In this document: positions 37,754 through 48,546 of the stretch, piece by piece | Position numbering within the stretch: position 1 is the stretch's first letter | Layout: each line of letters begins with the position of its first letter | Source: Colwellia sp. 1_MG-2023 | GTDB taxonomy: Bacteria > Pseudomonadota > Gammaproteobacteria > Enterobacterales > Alteromonadaceae | Assembly: GCF_030546755.1 (NCBI RefSeq) | Contig: NZ_JAUOPE010000003.1 | Location: 1-64,000, forward strand | Direction: 5' to 3' | Length of the DNA: 64,000 bases | Position numbers and translations under genes: made by a program | Notes under the pieces: model-generated | Seen by the model: the letters and a program-made list of their open reading frames with translations, nothing else | Told to the model about the DNA's origin: nothing | The model's database searches: none

Positions 37754-39634
37754 GTGTTTCAATTTAAATTTGCCCATAAAATCATAGCAGTAAGCGTAAT
37801 ACTTCTAATTTTAGCTTTGTCAGTGTCGACAACAATTAATTACATATCAATAAAAAATGATACGCAAGCGAATCTCAATAGAGCCATCGACGAAATCGGT
37901 TATTCTGTCACGGGGAATATCGCTAACTGGTTAAATGGAAAGCTACGTATAGTTGACTCTATTGCCCAAAGTACCTCAGAAAACCTAGAAACAGCCACAG
38001 TTCTAAAAGTCGTTCAACAAGCGGCTAAAGCTGGCGCATTTAAAAATGCTTATGTTGGCGTTGAACGCAGTGGTAAATTTATTTTAGATGATGAATCACT
38101 GGTTTTACCGGCGGATTTTGATGCAAGACAACGCCCGTGGTATACGCAAGTTAAACAAGCGAGACAGTCTTCTTTTACCGAACCATATTTAGATGTCACC
38201 ATTAATAAATTAGTGATTTCTCCGGTAGCTCCGGTTATGCCTAATGGTGAATTTGTTGGTGTGGCGGGTGGCGATATTGTGCTTGATGATATCTCTGAAA
38301 TATTAAATCAAATTGACTTTCTAGACTTAGGTTACGCCTATTTGCTTACTTCAGAGGGGAAAATACTCAGCCATCCCAATAGCAAAATGGTGAATAAAAA
38401 TGTCAGCGATTTATTAGGTAGTAAACCCGCTTTTACTTCCACTTTAAATGAACTGGACGATAAAAATATTGTGTCGTTTGTTCCTATTAAAGGCATCGCG
38501 TCCGTTAATTGGTATGTTGGTGTCATTCTTGACAAAGATAAAGCCTATCAATCACTTGTTTCAGCAAGAAATACGGCTGTTTTAGTTGGATTGGTGAGTT
38601 TATTAGTGACGATAGTTTTACTACATTTTCTCTTCGGGCATTTAATGAAACCTATTTATCATTTAAATGATGCTATTAAGGATATTTCAGAAGGGGATGG
38701 CGATTTAACACAGCGCTTATCTGTTGATACTAAAGATGAAATTGGTCAACTATCGTTAAATTTTAATGGATTTATAGAAACGATTCATCACTCTATGCAG
38801 CAAGTAAAAGCATCTACCGACACACTTAATCAACAAATTGAACAAGTACGTCAAAGTGCGCATCACGGTATTGAGATGACTGAGCAGCAGCTAAATAGAG
38901 GGGCAAATGTTTCAAATGCGATTACACAACTAAATGATTCTTCAGGTGTTATTTCTAATAATGCTGCTACAGCCTCAGAATTAACCAGTAATATGCAAGA
39001 GCAGTCACAGGCAGGTATGCAGGCACTAAATGATAATATTGAATCAATACATCAATTATCAGGCACGATGGCAAACTCCAGTGATGATATTGAGAAGTTA
39101 AATGCGGAAACCCAAAATATAGCGAGCATTTTAGATGTTATTAAAGGCGTAAGCTCTCAAACAAATTTATTAGCGTTAAATGCTGCTATTGAAGCTGCTC
39201 GTGCTGGTGAAGCAGGCCGTGGTTTTGCTGTTGTTGCCGATGAAGTAAGACATTTAGCACAACGCACTCAAGAAGCCGCGGTTGAAATTGAGAAAATGAT
39301 CGAAAACCTTCAGCAAGGCACTATTTCTGTGGTCAATACCATGGAAGAAAGTCAACGAAATAGCGCGGAAAGTGTTGAAAAAGCCACTATTGCCGATGAT
39401 AAAATGCAAGCAATTATTCAAGCCTTACAGCAAGTTGATCATGAAAACCATGCAGTTGCTAATGCTACTCTGCAACAAAGTGATGTAATTAAATCAATCG
39501 ATGAAGATATTTTACATTTAATGGAATTAAATCAAAAAGGTGTTGAGAATTTACAACAAACGGATCAGGCTTGTGATAGCTTACAAGCGGAATTTAGTGA
39601 TTTAAACAGCTTGATAGGGAAGTTTAAAGTGTAG
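37754..39634 (+). CDS. Methyl-accepting chemotaxis protein with Cache sensor
   Basis: Chemoreceptor of 626 residues starting at GTG. An N-terminal membrane helix (about 10-30) is followed by a dCache-type periplasmic sensor (about 35-270) with [13 protein letters not shown] and [11 protein letters not shown], a pattern typical of amino-acid or organic-ligand-binding Cache domains. A second membrane helix (about 272-298), HAMP and a signalling domain with [21 protein letters not shown] follow. The ribosome binding site is weak (AAGTGAG). No adjacent che genes. Confidence 0.92.
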   Translation: MFQFKFAHKIIAVSVILLILALSVSTTINYISIKNDTQANLNRAIDEIGYSVTGNIANWLNGKLRIVDSIAQSTSENLETATVLKVVQQAAKAGAFKNAYVGVERSGKFILDDESLVLPADFDARQRPWYTQVKQARQSSFTEPYLDVTINKLVISPVAPVMPNGEFVGVAGGDIVLDDISEILNQIDFLDLGYAYLLTSEGKILSHPNSKMVNKNVSDLLGSKPAFTSTLNELDDKNIVSFVPIKGIASVNWYVGVILDKDKAYQSLVSARNTAVLVGLVSLLVTIVLLHFLFGHLMKPIYHLNDAIKDISEGDGDLTQRLSVDTKDEIGQLSLNFNGFIETIHHSMQQVKASTDTLNQQIEQVRQSAHHGIEMTEQQLNRGANVSNAITQLNDSSGVISNNAATASELTSNMQEQSQAGMQALNDNIESIHQLSGTMANSSDDIEKLNAETQNIASILDVIKGVSSQTNLLALNAAIEAARAGEAGRGFAVVADEVRHLAQRTQEAAVEIEKMIENLQQGTISVVNTMEESQRNSAESVEKATIADDKMQAIIQALQQVDHENHAVANATLQQSDVIKSIDEDILHLMELNQKGVENLQQTDQACDSLQAEFSDLNSLIGKFKV

Positions 39635-39679
39635 CCTAAACACTGAGTTTTTTTAATGTGGTGAAAGTTTGCATATCGA

Positions 39680-42600
39680 TTAACTTTCGTTTGCTTGGTT
39701 TCGCCAAGTTAATATTTCAAGATAAAATAGGTCGAGTTTATTATATATATTTAAAGTCGCCGCTTTAATTAACGATGTTTCAGCATTATTTAAAACAAGT
39801 AATACGTTATTAATTAATGCCGAAATGTCTGAGTGATTTAAAGTCTCTACTTGTTTGAGAATGGTATTTAAACGTGCAGATAATGAGGCGATATCTAACT
39901 GATCTAACGCCGAAAGTATTAAGCATTTTTCATTTTCCCAAGTATTGATAAAGGCTTGTATCTCTCGCTCGGCTTGTTCGCGATCATGGTTATGTTTTAC
40001 GAGAATTGCTGCCTCATTAAATAATGAATGCTGCTTGTTGTCATGATGTAAGCTTTTTAACAATTGCTTTTTTTGAATTTCTCGATAAGCGTGATTAATT
40101 TTATTGGCTATTTCTTCTTGAGGGCAAGGTTTCGCCATATAATCATCAAAACCAGCCAGTAAACATTTTTCCGCCGCGCCGCTTAGCGCATCAGCAGTAA
40201 CTGCAATTAACCAAATAGGTTCAAGGGCTAATGCCTTTATTTTTTGTGCTAACTCAAAACCGTCCATATTAGGCATATGACAATCTGAAATGATCAACTG
40301 ATACGACTTAGATTGATACATAGCGAACGCTTCAACACCGTCATAGGCGATATCAGCTTCAATCCCTAATCGTGATAATTGCGCGGTTAACACTTTGACA
40401 TTGACTAAATTATCTTCCGCGATTAATACCTGTATATCTTTAAAACGATCATCTTGTGAAGTAGTTTCATGACGACTATGCTTTCTTCTATCTTCGGTAT
40501 CTTTTTCAAAACCGGCTTGCTTGTACTTCAGGTCAAAATAAAATTCACTGCCTTTGTTTTCAATCGAATTAATATGAATTTTTCCACCCATCGCCATTAC
40601 AATTTCCTGACAAATACTTAAACCTAAGCCAGTGCCGCCAAACTTACGGGTTATATCATCATCCGCTTGAATAAATGGAGTAAAAAGTTGTAATTGTTTT
40701 TGTGTTGATATGCCTATTCCGGTATCGAGAACCGAAATTCTAATGGCGTCATAAATACCATCATTTTCGATAAATGTTTCTTTATGTTTTATCGATAACG
40801 TTATTGAGCCTTGCTCGGTAAATTTTATGGCATTACTCACTAAATTATTGAGTATTTGGTTTAGTCTGGTTGGATCGGTAAAATAACTATGCGTGATGTC
40901 ATTATCAACGTCGCATAATAATTGAATATTTTTCTGATCATTGACCATTTCAAAACTTTTTAGCACGTTTTTAGCTAACAAATGAAAATTAACCGGTACA
41001 GATTCTAGGGTCAGTTTTCCAGCATCCATTTTAGAGAAATCTAACACATCATTTAATAAGGCAAGCAAGTGTCGGGCAGAGCCGCCAAGTGTATCAAGAA
41101 GTTCCTTTTGATCATGGTTTAAAGGAGTAAAATTAAGCGCCTCAGCCATACCCAAAATACCATTCATTGGTGTTCTTATTTCATGACTCATACGCGCTAA
41201 AAATGTTATTTTTGCTTGTGCTGACCTTTCGGCTTCATTTCTAGCAGATTCAGCGATCGCAAGGGCATGTTCAACTTTTGCTTGTGCTATTTTTCTGACT
41301 TGTAGTTGACGGTAGTAAATCCAAAAAATAATTAATGCGATCAATAAAATTGCAAAGAACACATAACTGGCTTGTCGATAAACTACATTAACCTGTGCCT
41401 GCACATTAGCTTCTGGAAACGAAGCTTGGCTCCATTTTGCATATAAGTTTTCAAATTGATCAGCAGATAGCGCATTAATGGTTCTATTTAATAATGACAC
41501 CAAAGTTTGTTCGGCTTTAGTGGTGGCGAAAGTGAACCGTGCATCGCTGTGAAAGTCGGGTAAAGGTTGTGAAGTTAAATTAGATAATTGATTTTTTTTA
41601 ATTAAATAAGACGTTGCTAAAGATCTGCCAATAAACACGTCAGCATTTCCTTGAGAAACAGCCGTTAGTGCCAATTCAAGGGTATCGAACAAAATAAAGG
41701 TCGCTTTTGGGTAAGCTTGTTGCAGTAATTTTGTCGCTTTAAAATTATTAATGGCGGAAATAGTGCGGTTATTTAAATTTGAAAATTGTTGGTTTTGTGG
41801 AATAGAAGGGTTGTAAACAATACTATAGCGAGCTTGTAAGTATGGAATACTATAGCTAAATTGCTGCTCAAGCGTTTTGTCATATTCAATATTAACTAAT
41901 AATTCCGCGTTTCCTTTTGTCACTTCTTCAATAATATTATTAAAATTATCGACATAGACAGGTTTAAAAATGATACCGAGCTTTTCCGACGCATAATGTA
42001 ATAAATCGATAGCGAAACCTCGTTCAATAATATTACTCTGGTTTTGGGTGATAATATAAGGAGGAAAGCCCTCATGAGTAATTGGGTATTGAACAATATT
42101 GTGATCAATAACATATTGTTTTTCTTGCTCGGTAAGTTCTTGCGTATAATTGCCGAGTGATAATTGAAAGTTACTTTCCTCACTGGATAAATACTTTTCT
42201 TGCCATAGTTTGACTTGAGCCTTTTTTACGTGCCGTAAATTATCATTAATTAATGCGAGTAAATCGCGATCATTTTTACGGGTAGTAAAGTGTAAATTAA
42301 TATCCTCCATCGCATCTTTATTAATATAAAATTGATTACTCATCGATAATTCTTCTAGTGCTTTTTTTATCAGCCAAGGTTTTGAAGAATAAATAGCATC
42401 AAAGTTTTCAATATTATTTAGTAGCTCTGAAAGGTCTGTAAAATATTGTCGAGAAACTTTATCGGATAAAAATCTCAGGGTATTTTTATCCTCAGCATGA
42501 ATCGCTAATTGAAAGCCGTCAGATTCATTTTGATTAATACGTTGAAAAAGCGTTTGTTTAAATTTGGCATACGGTATGCTGTAAAGAACATTGGAATATT

Positions 42601-42991
42601 CTGGTAGGTAAATATTTATTGCGACCACATCAACAGTATTTTCTTGAAGTTGTTTTAACGCTTCAATAGTGGGTAAATAAACGAATTGCACATCTACTTC
42701 ATTATCTATCGCCCAAATTTGCCAATATTCTTTTAGAAAATTAACCACTTGTTGTACGCGTTCTGGTGCCGCTGCTTCTATACTGGCTTGATCAGGAAAT
42801 GAAATGCGAATAACGCGATCTTTGTTAACAATGTTATTTTCTTGAACTGGACTGGCAGACGAACGAGCAAAAGCAATAGTTACGTTAAACGAAGCAATAA
42901 AAATAACGATAAGCGGTAAAATATGTAACCACTTTTTTTGGGAAAAAAAATTCAAATATCTTAATATTTGCCCGACTTGGTTATTCTGCAT
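39680..42991 (-). CDS. Hybrid sensor kinase with two substrate-binding-like sensors
   Basis: A 1103-residue membrane kinase. After an N-terminal hydrophobic segment (about 24-42) come two periplasmic substrate-binding-protein-like domains: a degenerate one (about 58-270) and a better one (about 295-520, with THEGFPPYIIT). A membrane helix (543-560) leads to HisKA with H603 in SHEIRTP, an HATPase domain (GGTGLGLSIC) and a receiver domain with phosphoacceptor D903. The C-terminal 100 residues have an HPt-like helical pattern but no HxxKG histidine. Phosphate output must therefore go elsewhere. No partner regulator is adjacent. Confidence 0.9.
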   Translation of the reverse strand: MQNNQVGQILRYLNFFSQKKWLHILPLIVIFIASFNVTIAFARSSASPVQENNIVNKDRVIRISFPDQASIEAAAPERVQQVVNFLKEYWQIWAIDNEVDVQFVYLPTIEALKQLQENTVDVVAINIYLPEYSNVLYSIPYAKFKQTLFQRINQNESDGFQLAIHAEDKNTLRFLSDKVSRQYFTDLSELLNNIENFDAIYSSKPWLIKKALEELSMSNQFYINKDAMEDINLHFTTRKNDRDLLALINDNLRHVKKAQVKLWQEKYLSSEESNFQLSLGNYTQELTEQEKQYVIDHNIVQYPITHEGFPPYIITQNQSNIIERGFAIDLLHYASEKLGIIFKPVYVDNFNNIIEEVTKGNAELLVNIEYDKTLEQQFSYSIPYLQARYSIVYNPSIPQNQQFSNLNNRTISAINNFKATKLLQQAYPKATFILFDTLELALTAVSQGNADVFIGRSLATSYLIKKNQLSNLTSQPLPDFHSDARFTFATTKAEQTLVSLLNRTINALSADQFENLYAKWSQASFPEANVQAQVNVVYRQASYVFFAILLIALIIFWIYYRQLQVRKIAQAKVEHALAIAESARNEAERSAQAKITFLARMSHEIRTPMNGILGMAEALNFTPLNHDQKELLDTLGGSARHLLALLNDVLDFSKMDAGKLTLESVPVNFHLLAKNVLKSFEMVNDQKNIQLLCDVDNDITHSYFTDPTRLNQILNNLVSNAIKFTEQGSITLSIKHKETFIENDGIYDAIRISVLDTGIGISTQKQLQLFTPFIQADDDITRKFGGTGLGLSICQEIVMAMGGKIHINSIENKGSEFYFDLKYKQAGFEKDTEDRRKHSRHETTSQDDRFKDIQVLIAEDNLVNVKVLTAQLSRLGIEADIAYDGVEAFAMYQSKSYQLIISDCHMPNMDGFELAQKIKALALEPIWLIAVTADALSGAAEKCLLAGFDDYMAKPCPQEEIANKINHAYREIQKKQLLKSLHHDNKQHSLFNEAAILVKHNHDREQAEREIQAFINTWENEKCLILSALDQLDIASLSARLNTILKQVETLNHSDISALINNVLLVLNNAETSLIKAATLNIYNKLDLFYLEILTWRNQANES

Positions 42992-43150
42992 AAAGTTAAG
43001 TATTTTTAATTAGTTAATCCCTTAAACTAACCATATTAGATAACCGTTAATCCAGCAAATATATTTTGCGCGATAAATAATATTGCTTGGATGCTAGCTG
43101 ACATGGTAAATTAACAGCAACAAAGTTGTATATACAATTTAAGGAAGGTT

Positions 43151-43951
43151 ATGTCATCAAGTTATCAACTAATCAAAGGTCGCGTACCATTACTGATTAG
43201 CATGCCGCATAACGGTCAAGAAATTCCTGCCGATATCGCTAGTAAAATGAGCGAGAAAGCACAACAGGTACCGGATACCGATTGGTATAAAGATAAGCTC
43301 TATGATTTTGCTGTTGAATTAGGCGCTTATATTTTAATCCCTAAATATAATCGTTATGTTATTGATTTAAATCGTGATCCAAACGGAATTGATTTATATC
43401 CAGGTGCTAACTCAACGGAGCTTTGTCCGACTACCGCTTTTGACTTGTCAGCATTATATGTAGATGGATATACCCCTGATAAACAAGAAATTAAGCGTAG
43501 AATCATGCAATATTGGCAACCTTATCATCAGGCTATTAGTAACACCTTAGCTGAAATAAAACAGCAGTTTGGCCAAGCGGTTTTGTTAGAAGCGCATTCT
43601 ATCCTATCTCATGTGCCACGATTTTTTGAAGGTCGATTACCCGATTTTAATTTTGGCAATGCCGATGGAAAAAGCTGCAGCGAAACTATGCTACAAAAAG
43701 TACAATCATTAGACTTTTCACCATATAGCATGACTAGTAATGGACGATTTAAAGGTGGCTTTATTACTCGTGAATATGGTCAACCTGACAATAATATTCA
43801 TGCATTGCAACTCGAACTATCGCAGATCACCTACATGAATGAAGCAACGTTAGCATACAATGAAACGCTTGCTGCCCAAGTGAAACCTAAATTAAAAGCA
43901 TTAGTAGAATGTTTAATTGAATTTGCACAAGAAACAAGAGATGAGCCATGA
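43151..43951 (+). CDS. hutG: N-formylglutamate deformylase
   Basis: A 266-residue N-formylglutamate amidohydrolase that releases formate and glutamate in the last step of the five-step histidine pathway. Family features are SMPHNGQEIP at the start, NRYVIDLNRDPNG and LLEAHSI (metal-binding His residues). It overlaps hutF by four bases (ATGA), so the two are translationally coupled. The pathway-opening genes hutH, hutU and hutI are not in the window. Confidence 0.93.
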   Translation: MSSSYQLIKGRVPLLISMPHNGQEIPADIASKMSEKAQQVPDTDWYKDKLYDFAVELGAYILIPKYNRYVIDLNRDPNGIDLYPGANSTELCPTTAFDLSALYVDGYTPDKQEIKRRIMQYWQPYHQAISNTLAEIKQQFGQAVLLEAHSILSHVPRFFEGRLPDFNFGNADGKSCSETMLQKVQSLDFSPYSMTSNGRFKGGFITREYGQPDNNIHALQLELSQITYMNEATLAYNETLAAQVKPKLKALVECLIEFAQETRDEP

Positions 43952-45309
43952 AGATATTTGCAGAGCGTATTTTATTAGCCGAAGGTTGGGCAAAGCAGCA
44001 AACACTTACTATTGAGCACGGCATAATAAAAGCGATTGAATCAGGCGAGCAAACTGGCGCTGAAAAAGTTGATACGGTTATACCTGGTATGGTGAATTGT
44101 CATTCTCATGCTTTTCAGCGGGCATTCGCTGGTTTTAGTGAACAAGGCAGTGAAGGGCAAGACAGTTTTTGGACGTGGCGCAATGTCATGTACAAGTTTT
44201 TAGCGCAATTAACTCCTGAAAATGCGCAGGTGATCGCAACGCAACTGTATATTGAAATGCTTAAAATGGGCTACACCCGCGTGGCTGAGTTTCATTATTT
44301 ACATCATGATTTAAACGGCGAGCCTTACGCGGAGTTGGCGACGATGGCGAATGCTATTTTTGAGGCCGCGAAAGATTCAGGCATAGGGCTGACATTATTA
44401 CCGGTATTATATCGATATAGTGGTTTTGGACAGCAAGCGCCTACCGAAGGTCAAAAACGTTTTATTAACGACGCTGAGCAATTTAATCAACTTGTTAGCG
44501 ATTGTTTTAGGCTAAGTGAAAGCTATGAAAATACTAATGTTGGTATAGCTCCACACTCATTGCGTGCTGTTGATTTAGCTTTATTAACGGATGCGGTTGA
44601 ACATGTGCGCGCCTTAGATGCTAATGCGCCAATTCATATTCATATCGCAGAGCAGCAAAAAGAAGTGGATGATTGTTTCGCTCACTATGGTAAAAGACCC
44701 GTACAATGGTTATTAGACAATATGTCATTAGATAAACACTGGTGTTTAATTCATGCCACACATATTAATGAGCAAGAGCGACAAGGGATGATCGCTTCGC
44801 AAGGTATTGCCGGTATTTGCCCAACAACAGAAGCGAATTTAGGCGATGGTATTTTTCCAACGACTGAATTTTTAGCAGAACAAGGCACATTCGCTATTGG
44901 CTCAGACAGTCATATTTCAGTGAATCCAATTGAAGAGTTACGTTGGCTTGAATACGCGCAACGGTTAATTAAACAACAACGAGCTATTCTTGCTAATGAA
45001 AAACAACTATCGGTTGGGCAAAACCTCTGGCAAAGCGCCGCATTAGGTGGCGCACAAAGTACCCATAGTAATACCGGTGAATTAGCGATTGGTAAGCAAG
45101 CAGACCTATTAGTGTTAAACGATCAAACGTTAGCGTTATTTGCTAATGATGAACAACATTTATTAGATAGTGTTATTTTTGCCACGCAAACCAATGTAGT
45201 AAAAGATGTCATGGTCAATGGGTGTTGGGTTGTCAAAGCTGGCTCGCATGCGAAAGAGCAAAGTGCAGCCAAAGCGTTTGCTGACATGTTGGCGAGAATT
45301 TCAGCTTAG
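43948..45309 (+). CDS. hutF: Formimidoylglutamate deiminase
   Basis: A 453-residue amidohydrolase-superfamily enzyme that deiminates N-formimino-L-glutamate to N-formylglutamate and ammonia. The metal and catalytic motifs are NCHSHAFQRAF near residue 51, HIHIAEQQKEVDDC near 231, IHATHIN near 269 and GSDSHISVNPIEE near 319. With hutG it forms the Pseudomonas-type branch of histidine degradation, in contrast to the one-step HutG/HutE hydrolysis to formamide. Followed by a long hairpin. Confidence 0.94.
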   Translation: MKIFAERILLAEGWAKQQTLTIEHGIIKAIESGEQTGAEKVDTVIPGMVNCHSHAFQRAFAGFSEQGSEGQDSFWTWRNVMYKFLAQLTPENAQVIATQLYIEMLKMGYTRVAEFHYLHHDLNGEPYAELATMANAIFEAAKDSGIGLTLLPVLYRYSGFGQQAPTEGQKRFINDAEQFNQLVSDCFRLSESYENTNVGIAPHSLRAVDLALLTDAVEHVRALDANAPIHIHIAEQQKEVDDCFAHYGKRPVQWLLDNMSLDKHWCLIHATHINEQERQGMIASQGIAGICPTTEANLGDGIFPTTEFLAEQGTFAIGSDSHISVNPIEELRWLEYAQRLIKQQRAILANEKQLSVGQNLWQSAALGGAQSTHSNTGELAIGKQADLLVLNDQTLALFANDEQHLLDSVIFATQTNVVKDVMVNGCWVVKAGSHAKEQSAAKAFADMLARISA

Positions 45310-45324
45310 CATTGGTGATAACAA

Positions 45325-45364
45325 GCATTGATTGAAGAATATGTCGGTTGACTTCAATCAATGC
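45325..45364 (+). terminator. Hairpin after hutGF
   Basis: GCATTGATTGAAG and CTTCAATCAATGC pair perfectly over 13 bp with a 14-base loop, followed by GATTTTG. It is probably a terminator for hutF, which converges here with a small gene. Confidence 0.65.
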
Positions 45365-45402
45365 GATTTTGTGTGGCAAGCAACTATGAAAAGCCTTTTG
45401 GC

Positions 45403-45759
45403 TTAAAACAGCGACTGATAATTGCTGATTTTAGTACAAAGTAATTGTTGATTTTTCTGATGAAGTTTAGGTGTAGGGCGTTTTTCTTTACAATAATTCT
45501 TGAAAAACTCTTTAACAGATTCTCTAGAGCTTGTGACATTCTTAACAAATGCGAGTTCATCAGTATTAAATTGTTCAATATTGGGTTGTAAATCCTTATA
45601 AATTTTATCAGGATTCAGTCGGACCTTAGTGTCCGTTGCGTTTGAAAACTCTGAAAGTACCATAGTTTTTTGTTCTTCAAACCAACTTTCTAATTCAGGT
45701 TGAGGATAAAAGTGCAAATAAATTGCAATCGCTACGATTAAGATCAATAAATTCTTCAT
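45403..45759 (-). CDS. Small hypothetical membrane-anchored protein
   Basis: A 118-residue protein with one N-terminal hydrophobic helix (about 3-17) and a charged soluble domain. The domain has two cysteines, in the NYCKEK and LLCTKI segments, which could pair if it is exported. I recognise no family. It lies between convergent hutF and divergent ccoG, alone on its strand. The start at 45759 is an ATG. The calling rests on codon structure and a plausible anchor only. Confidence 0.6.
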   Translation of the reverse strand: MKNLLILIVAIAIYLHFYPQPELESWFEEQKTMVLSEFSNATDTKVRLNPDKIYKDLQPNIEQFNTDELAFVKNVTSSRESVKEFFKNYCKEKRPTPKLHQKNQQLLCTKISNYQSLF

Positions 45760-45902
45760 AGTATGTCGTATAATGTTAACTTATTAATAGAATAATCAAT
45801 TTTGCGTCAACAATACATCTTCTTTAAATATTAACCATGCATTGGTCGTTAATTTAAGGACGCAGCTCGATTTTTCACGGGTTTTATTGCACAGGATTCA
45901 CA

Positions 45903-47339
45903 GTGAAATCAGAAAAAGAACAAAGCAAGCAACACGTTAAAATACCGATTAAAAACATCAAAATTCATCAGCCTAATCAGGTTGAGCACTATAAACCTCG
46001 CGATCAAATTTATGTCAGAAAAGTAAAAGGATTTTTTCAAGCGTTACGCCGCAAAATGAACTTTTTCTTTTTAACCTTATTCGCGGTGTTACCTTGGTTA
46101 CAATATAACGGCAATCAAGCGATTCTATTTGATATTGTCGAACAGCGATTTACCCTTTGGGGATTAACGCTTTGGCCACAAGACTTAACCTTACTCGCTT
46201 GGTTATTTATTCTTAGTGCTTTTTTACTCTTTTTTGTCACGACCTTTTTAGGCAGAGTGTGGTGTGGGTATTTATGCCCTCAAACGGTGTGGACGTTCAT
46301 TTTTATTTGGTTTGAAGAAAAAATTGAAGGCACGGCAAATCAGCGTAAAAAGCTAGACTCTCAAAAACTCGATGTTAATAAGTTTTGGCGAAAAACACTT
46401 AAACATACTTGTTGGCTGTTTTTTTCATTATTAACCGCATTAACTTTTGTCGGATACTTTGTGCCTGTTCAGGCGGTATTTCTAGATTTCTTTACTTTTA
46501 ATAGTTCATTTGCCATTGCGGCAACTGTGTGGTTTTTTGCACTTTGTACCTATGGAAATGCTGGTTGGATGCGTGAAATTATGTGTTTGCATATGTGTCC
46601 TTATGCGCGTTTTCAGTCGGCTATGTTTGATAAAGATACTTATACCGTTTCTTATGATGCGAATCGCGGTGAAAATCGAGGCGCACGCTCAAGAAAACAA
46701 GACCCGAAAGAACTTGGTTTAGGTGATTGCATTGACTGTAATTTATGTGTGCAAGTGTGCCCAACTGGTATAGATATACGTAATGGTTTGCAATACGAAT
46801 GTATAAACTGCGGAGCCTGTGTTGATGCTTGTGATGGCGTCATGGAGCGAATGAAATATGATAAAGGGCTAATTCGCTATACAACAGAGCATGAATTAGA
46901 AGGTAAAAAAGTTCATCTCATACGATCTAAACTTTTGGGTTATGCGGCTGTTTTATTGATTATGAGCAGTTTACTGATACTTGAAATTGTTAATCGTGTA
47001 CCAGTTTCCTTGGATATTATTCGTGATAGAACTGAACTTGCTAAAGAGAATTTTAACGGTGAAATTGAAAATGTTTATACATTGAAAATTCTTAATAAGT
47101 CACAAACGGATAACCGCTATCGTTTATCCGTTATCGGCATTGAAAATACCCAATGGCATGGCGAACAAGAAGTATTTGTTAAAGCCGCTTCTGTGCGTAC
47201 GTTACCTATGAGTATTTCGGTTGACCCTTATGAGCTTGGTGGCGCTTATATGAGTGATATCTCATTTGTGCTTGAATTAATCTCTGATGAAGACGAAGTA
47301 AAGCTTGAAAAAGAAAGTCGATTTTTTAATAAGCGTTAA
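45903..47339 (+). CDS. ccoG: Cytochrome c oxidase accessory protein CcoG
   Basis: A 478-residue polyferredoxin-like membrane protein involved in copper delivery and assembly of cbb3 oxidase. Five to six hydrophobic segments surround two [4Fe-4S] motifs, CIDCNLCVQVCP and CINCGACVDACD. The C-terminal part (from about 380) is a periplasmic immunoglobulin-like domain typical of CcoG/FixG. It starts at GTG behind AGGATTCACA. The ccoNOPQ genes it usually accompanies are not in the window. A clear terminator follows. Confidence 0.93.
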   Translation: MKSEKEQSKQHVKIPIKNIKIHQPNQVEHYKPRDQIYVRKVKGFFQALRRKMNFFFLTLFAVLPWLQYNGNQAILFDIVEQRFTLWGLTLWPQDLTLLAWLFILSAFLLFFVTTFLGRVWCGYLCPQTVWTFIFIWFEEKIEGTANQRKKLDSQKLDVNKFWRKTLKHTCWLFFSLLTALTFVGYFVPVQAVFLDFFTFNSSFAIAATVWFFALCTYGNAGWMREIMCLHMCPYARFQSAMFDKDTYTVSYDANRGENRGARSRKQDPKELGLGDCIDCNLCVQVCPTGIDIRNGLQYECINCGACVDACDGVMERMKYDKGLIRYTTEHELEGKKVHLIRSKLLGYAAVLLIMSSLLILEIVNRVPVSLDIIRDRTELAKENFNGEIENVYTLKILNKSQTDNRYRLSVIGIENTQWHGEQEVFVKAASVRTLPMSISVDPYELGGAYMSDISFVLELISDEDEVKLEKESRFFNKR

Positions 47340-47355
47340 GCTGAACTAAATTTAT

Positions 47356-47394
47356 AGATGCGTGATAATTAATTACTCACGCGTCTATTTTTTT
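47356..47394 (+). terminator. Intrinsic terminator of ccoG
   Basis: AGATGCGTGA and TCACGCGTCT form a 10-bp stem (one G-U) followed by A and a seven-T run, 17 bases past the ccoG stop. Confidence 0.85.
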
Positions 47395-47518
47395 ATGACG
47401 CAGACATGCTTTTTGTGAATTATTTGAAGTGGTTTTGGCTTTCCGCCTTTTATCAACTCCTGTATCCTAGGGCATCACGTTATTAAATTGTAATAACGAC
47501 TTTACTCGTTGAGAACTT

Positions 47519-48493
47519 ATGTCCGTATTTGATTTTACCTCGTTATCGCCTGATTTAATTCTTGATGGCATAGAAAGTATCGGCTTGCAGGTTGATAGTG
47601 GCTTACTGGCATTAAATAGTTATGAAAATCGTGTTTATCAATTTCATGATGAAGATAAAGTCAAATATGTCACTAAAATTTATCGTCCACAACGTTGGTC
47701 AAAAGCCCAAATACAAGAAGAGCACGACTTTGCTTTTGAACTTGCTGACGAAGAGTTACCTATAGTTGCGCCGTTAAAGTTTTCTGGTCAATCATTATTT
47801 GAGCATCAAGGTTATTACTTTGCCATTTATCCATGTCGAGGTGGTCGCATATTTGAAGTGGATAATTTAGATCATTTAGAATGGATGGGCAGGTTTATTG
47901 GCAGAATACATGCCGTTGCTGGCAAATCTCCTTTTCAAACACGACCAATCTACAGTAAAGAAGAATCTCTGATACAAGCTCGAGACATTATCAAAGCATC
48001 TGCTTTTGTCCCGCAATATATTGAAAATGCTTTTTACACGATTTTAGAACAAGTAATTGAGTTGGCGTGTCAGCAATACCAACCAAAAGATGAAATTAGG
48101 CTACACGGTGATTGTCATGCAGGCAATATTTTATGGACAGATGACGGTCCTCATTTTGTTGATTTAGACGATTGTCGTATGGGGCCAGCGATTCAAGATT
48201 TATGGATGATGTTATCGGGTGACAGACAACAGCAAACCTTGCAACTTGATACCCTGTTAATGGGCTATGAAGAGTTTTATGAATTTGATACAAAACAGTT
48301 TGCCTTGATAGAATCTTTGCGTACTATGCGGGTAGTAAATTATATGGCTTGGTTATGCAAACGATGGCAAGATCCGGCGTTTCCGCATAGTTTTCCATGG
48401 TTTAATACTCAAAGGTATTGGGAAGAGCAAGTGTTGATGCTGAAAGAGCAAATGTCAGCCTTACAACAACCGCCGCTCACATTAATGCCATAA
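47519..48493 (+). CDS. srkA: Stress response kinase A
   Basis: A 324-residue Ser/Thr kinase (YihE/RdoA) of the aminoglycoside-phosphotransferase fold. It protects cells from stress-induced death and is co-expressed with dsbA under envelope stress in E. coli. The catalytic loop HGDCHAGNILW and the metal loop FVDLDDCRMGPAIQDLW are intact. Length matches the family. It lies 53 bases upstream of dsbA, the same pair as in enterobacteria, so co-transcription is likely. Confidence 0.95.
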   Translation: MSVFDFTSLSPDLILDGIESIGLQVDSGLLALNSYENRVYQFHDEDKVKYVTKIYRPQRWSKAQIQEEHDFAFELADEELPIVAPLKFSGQSLFEHQGYYFAIYPCRGGRIFEVDNLDHLEWMGRFIGRIHAVAGKSPFQTRPIYSKEESLIQARDIIKASAFVPQYIENAFYTILEQVIELACQQYQPKDEIRLHGDCHAGNILWTDDGPHFVDLDDCRMGPAIQDLWMMLSGDRQQQTLQLDTLLMGYEEFYEFDTKQFALIESLRTMRVVNYMAWLCKRWQDPAFPHSFPWFNTQRYWEEQVLMLKEQMSALQQPPLTLMP

Positions 48494-48546
48494 ATCGAAG
48501 CAATCATATAAAATTTATCATTAAAAAATTAATAAGGGTTTATTGA

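Noticed and set aside
45384-45578. 64-codon frame overlapping the small hypothetical gene
   Set aside because: Same strand in another frame of the 118-codon gene, without start signals of its own.
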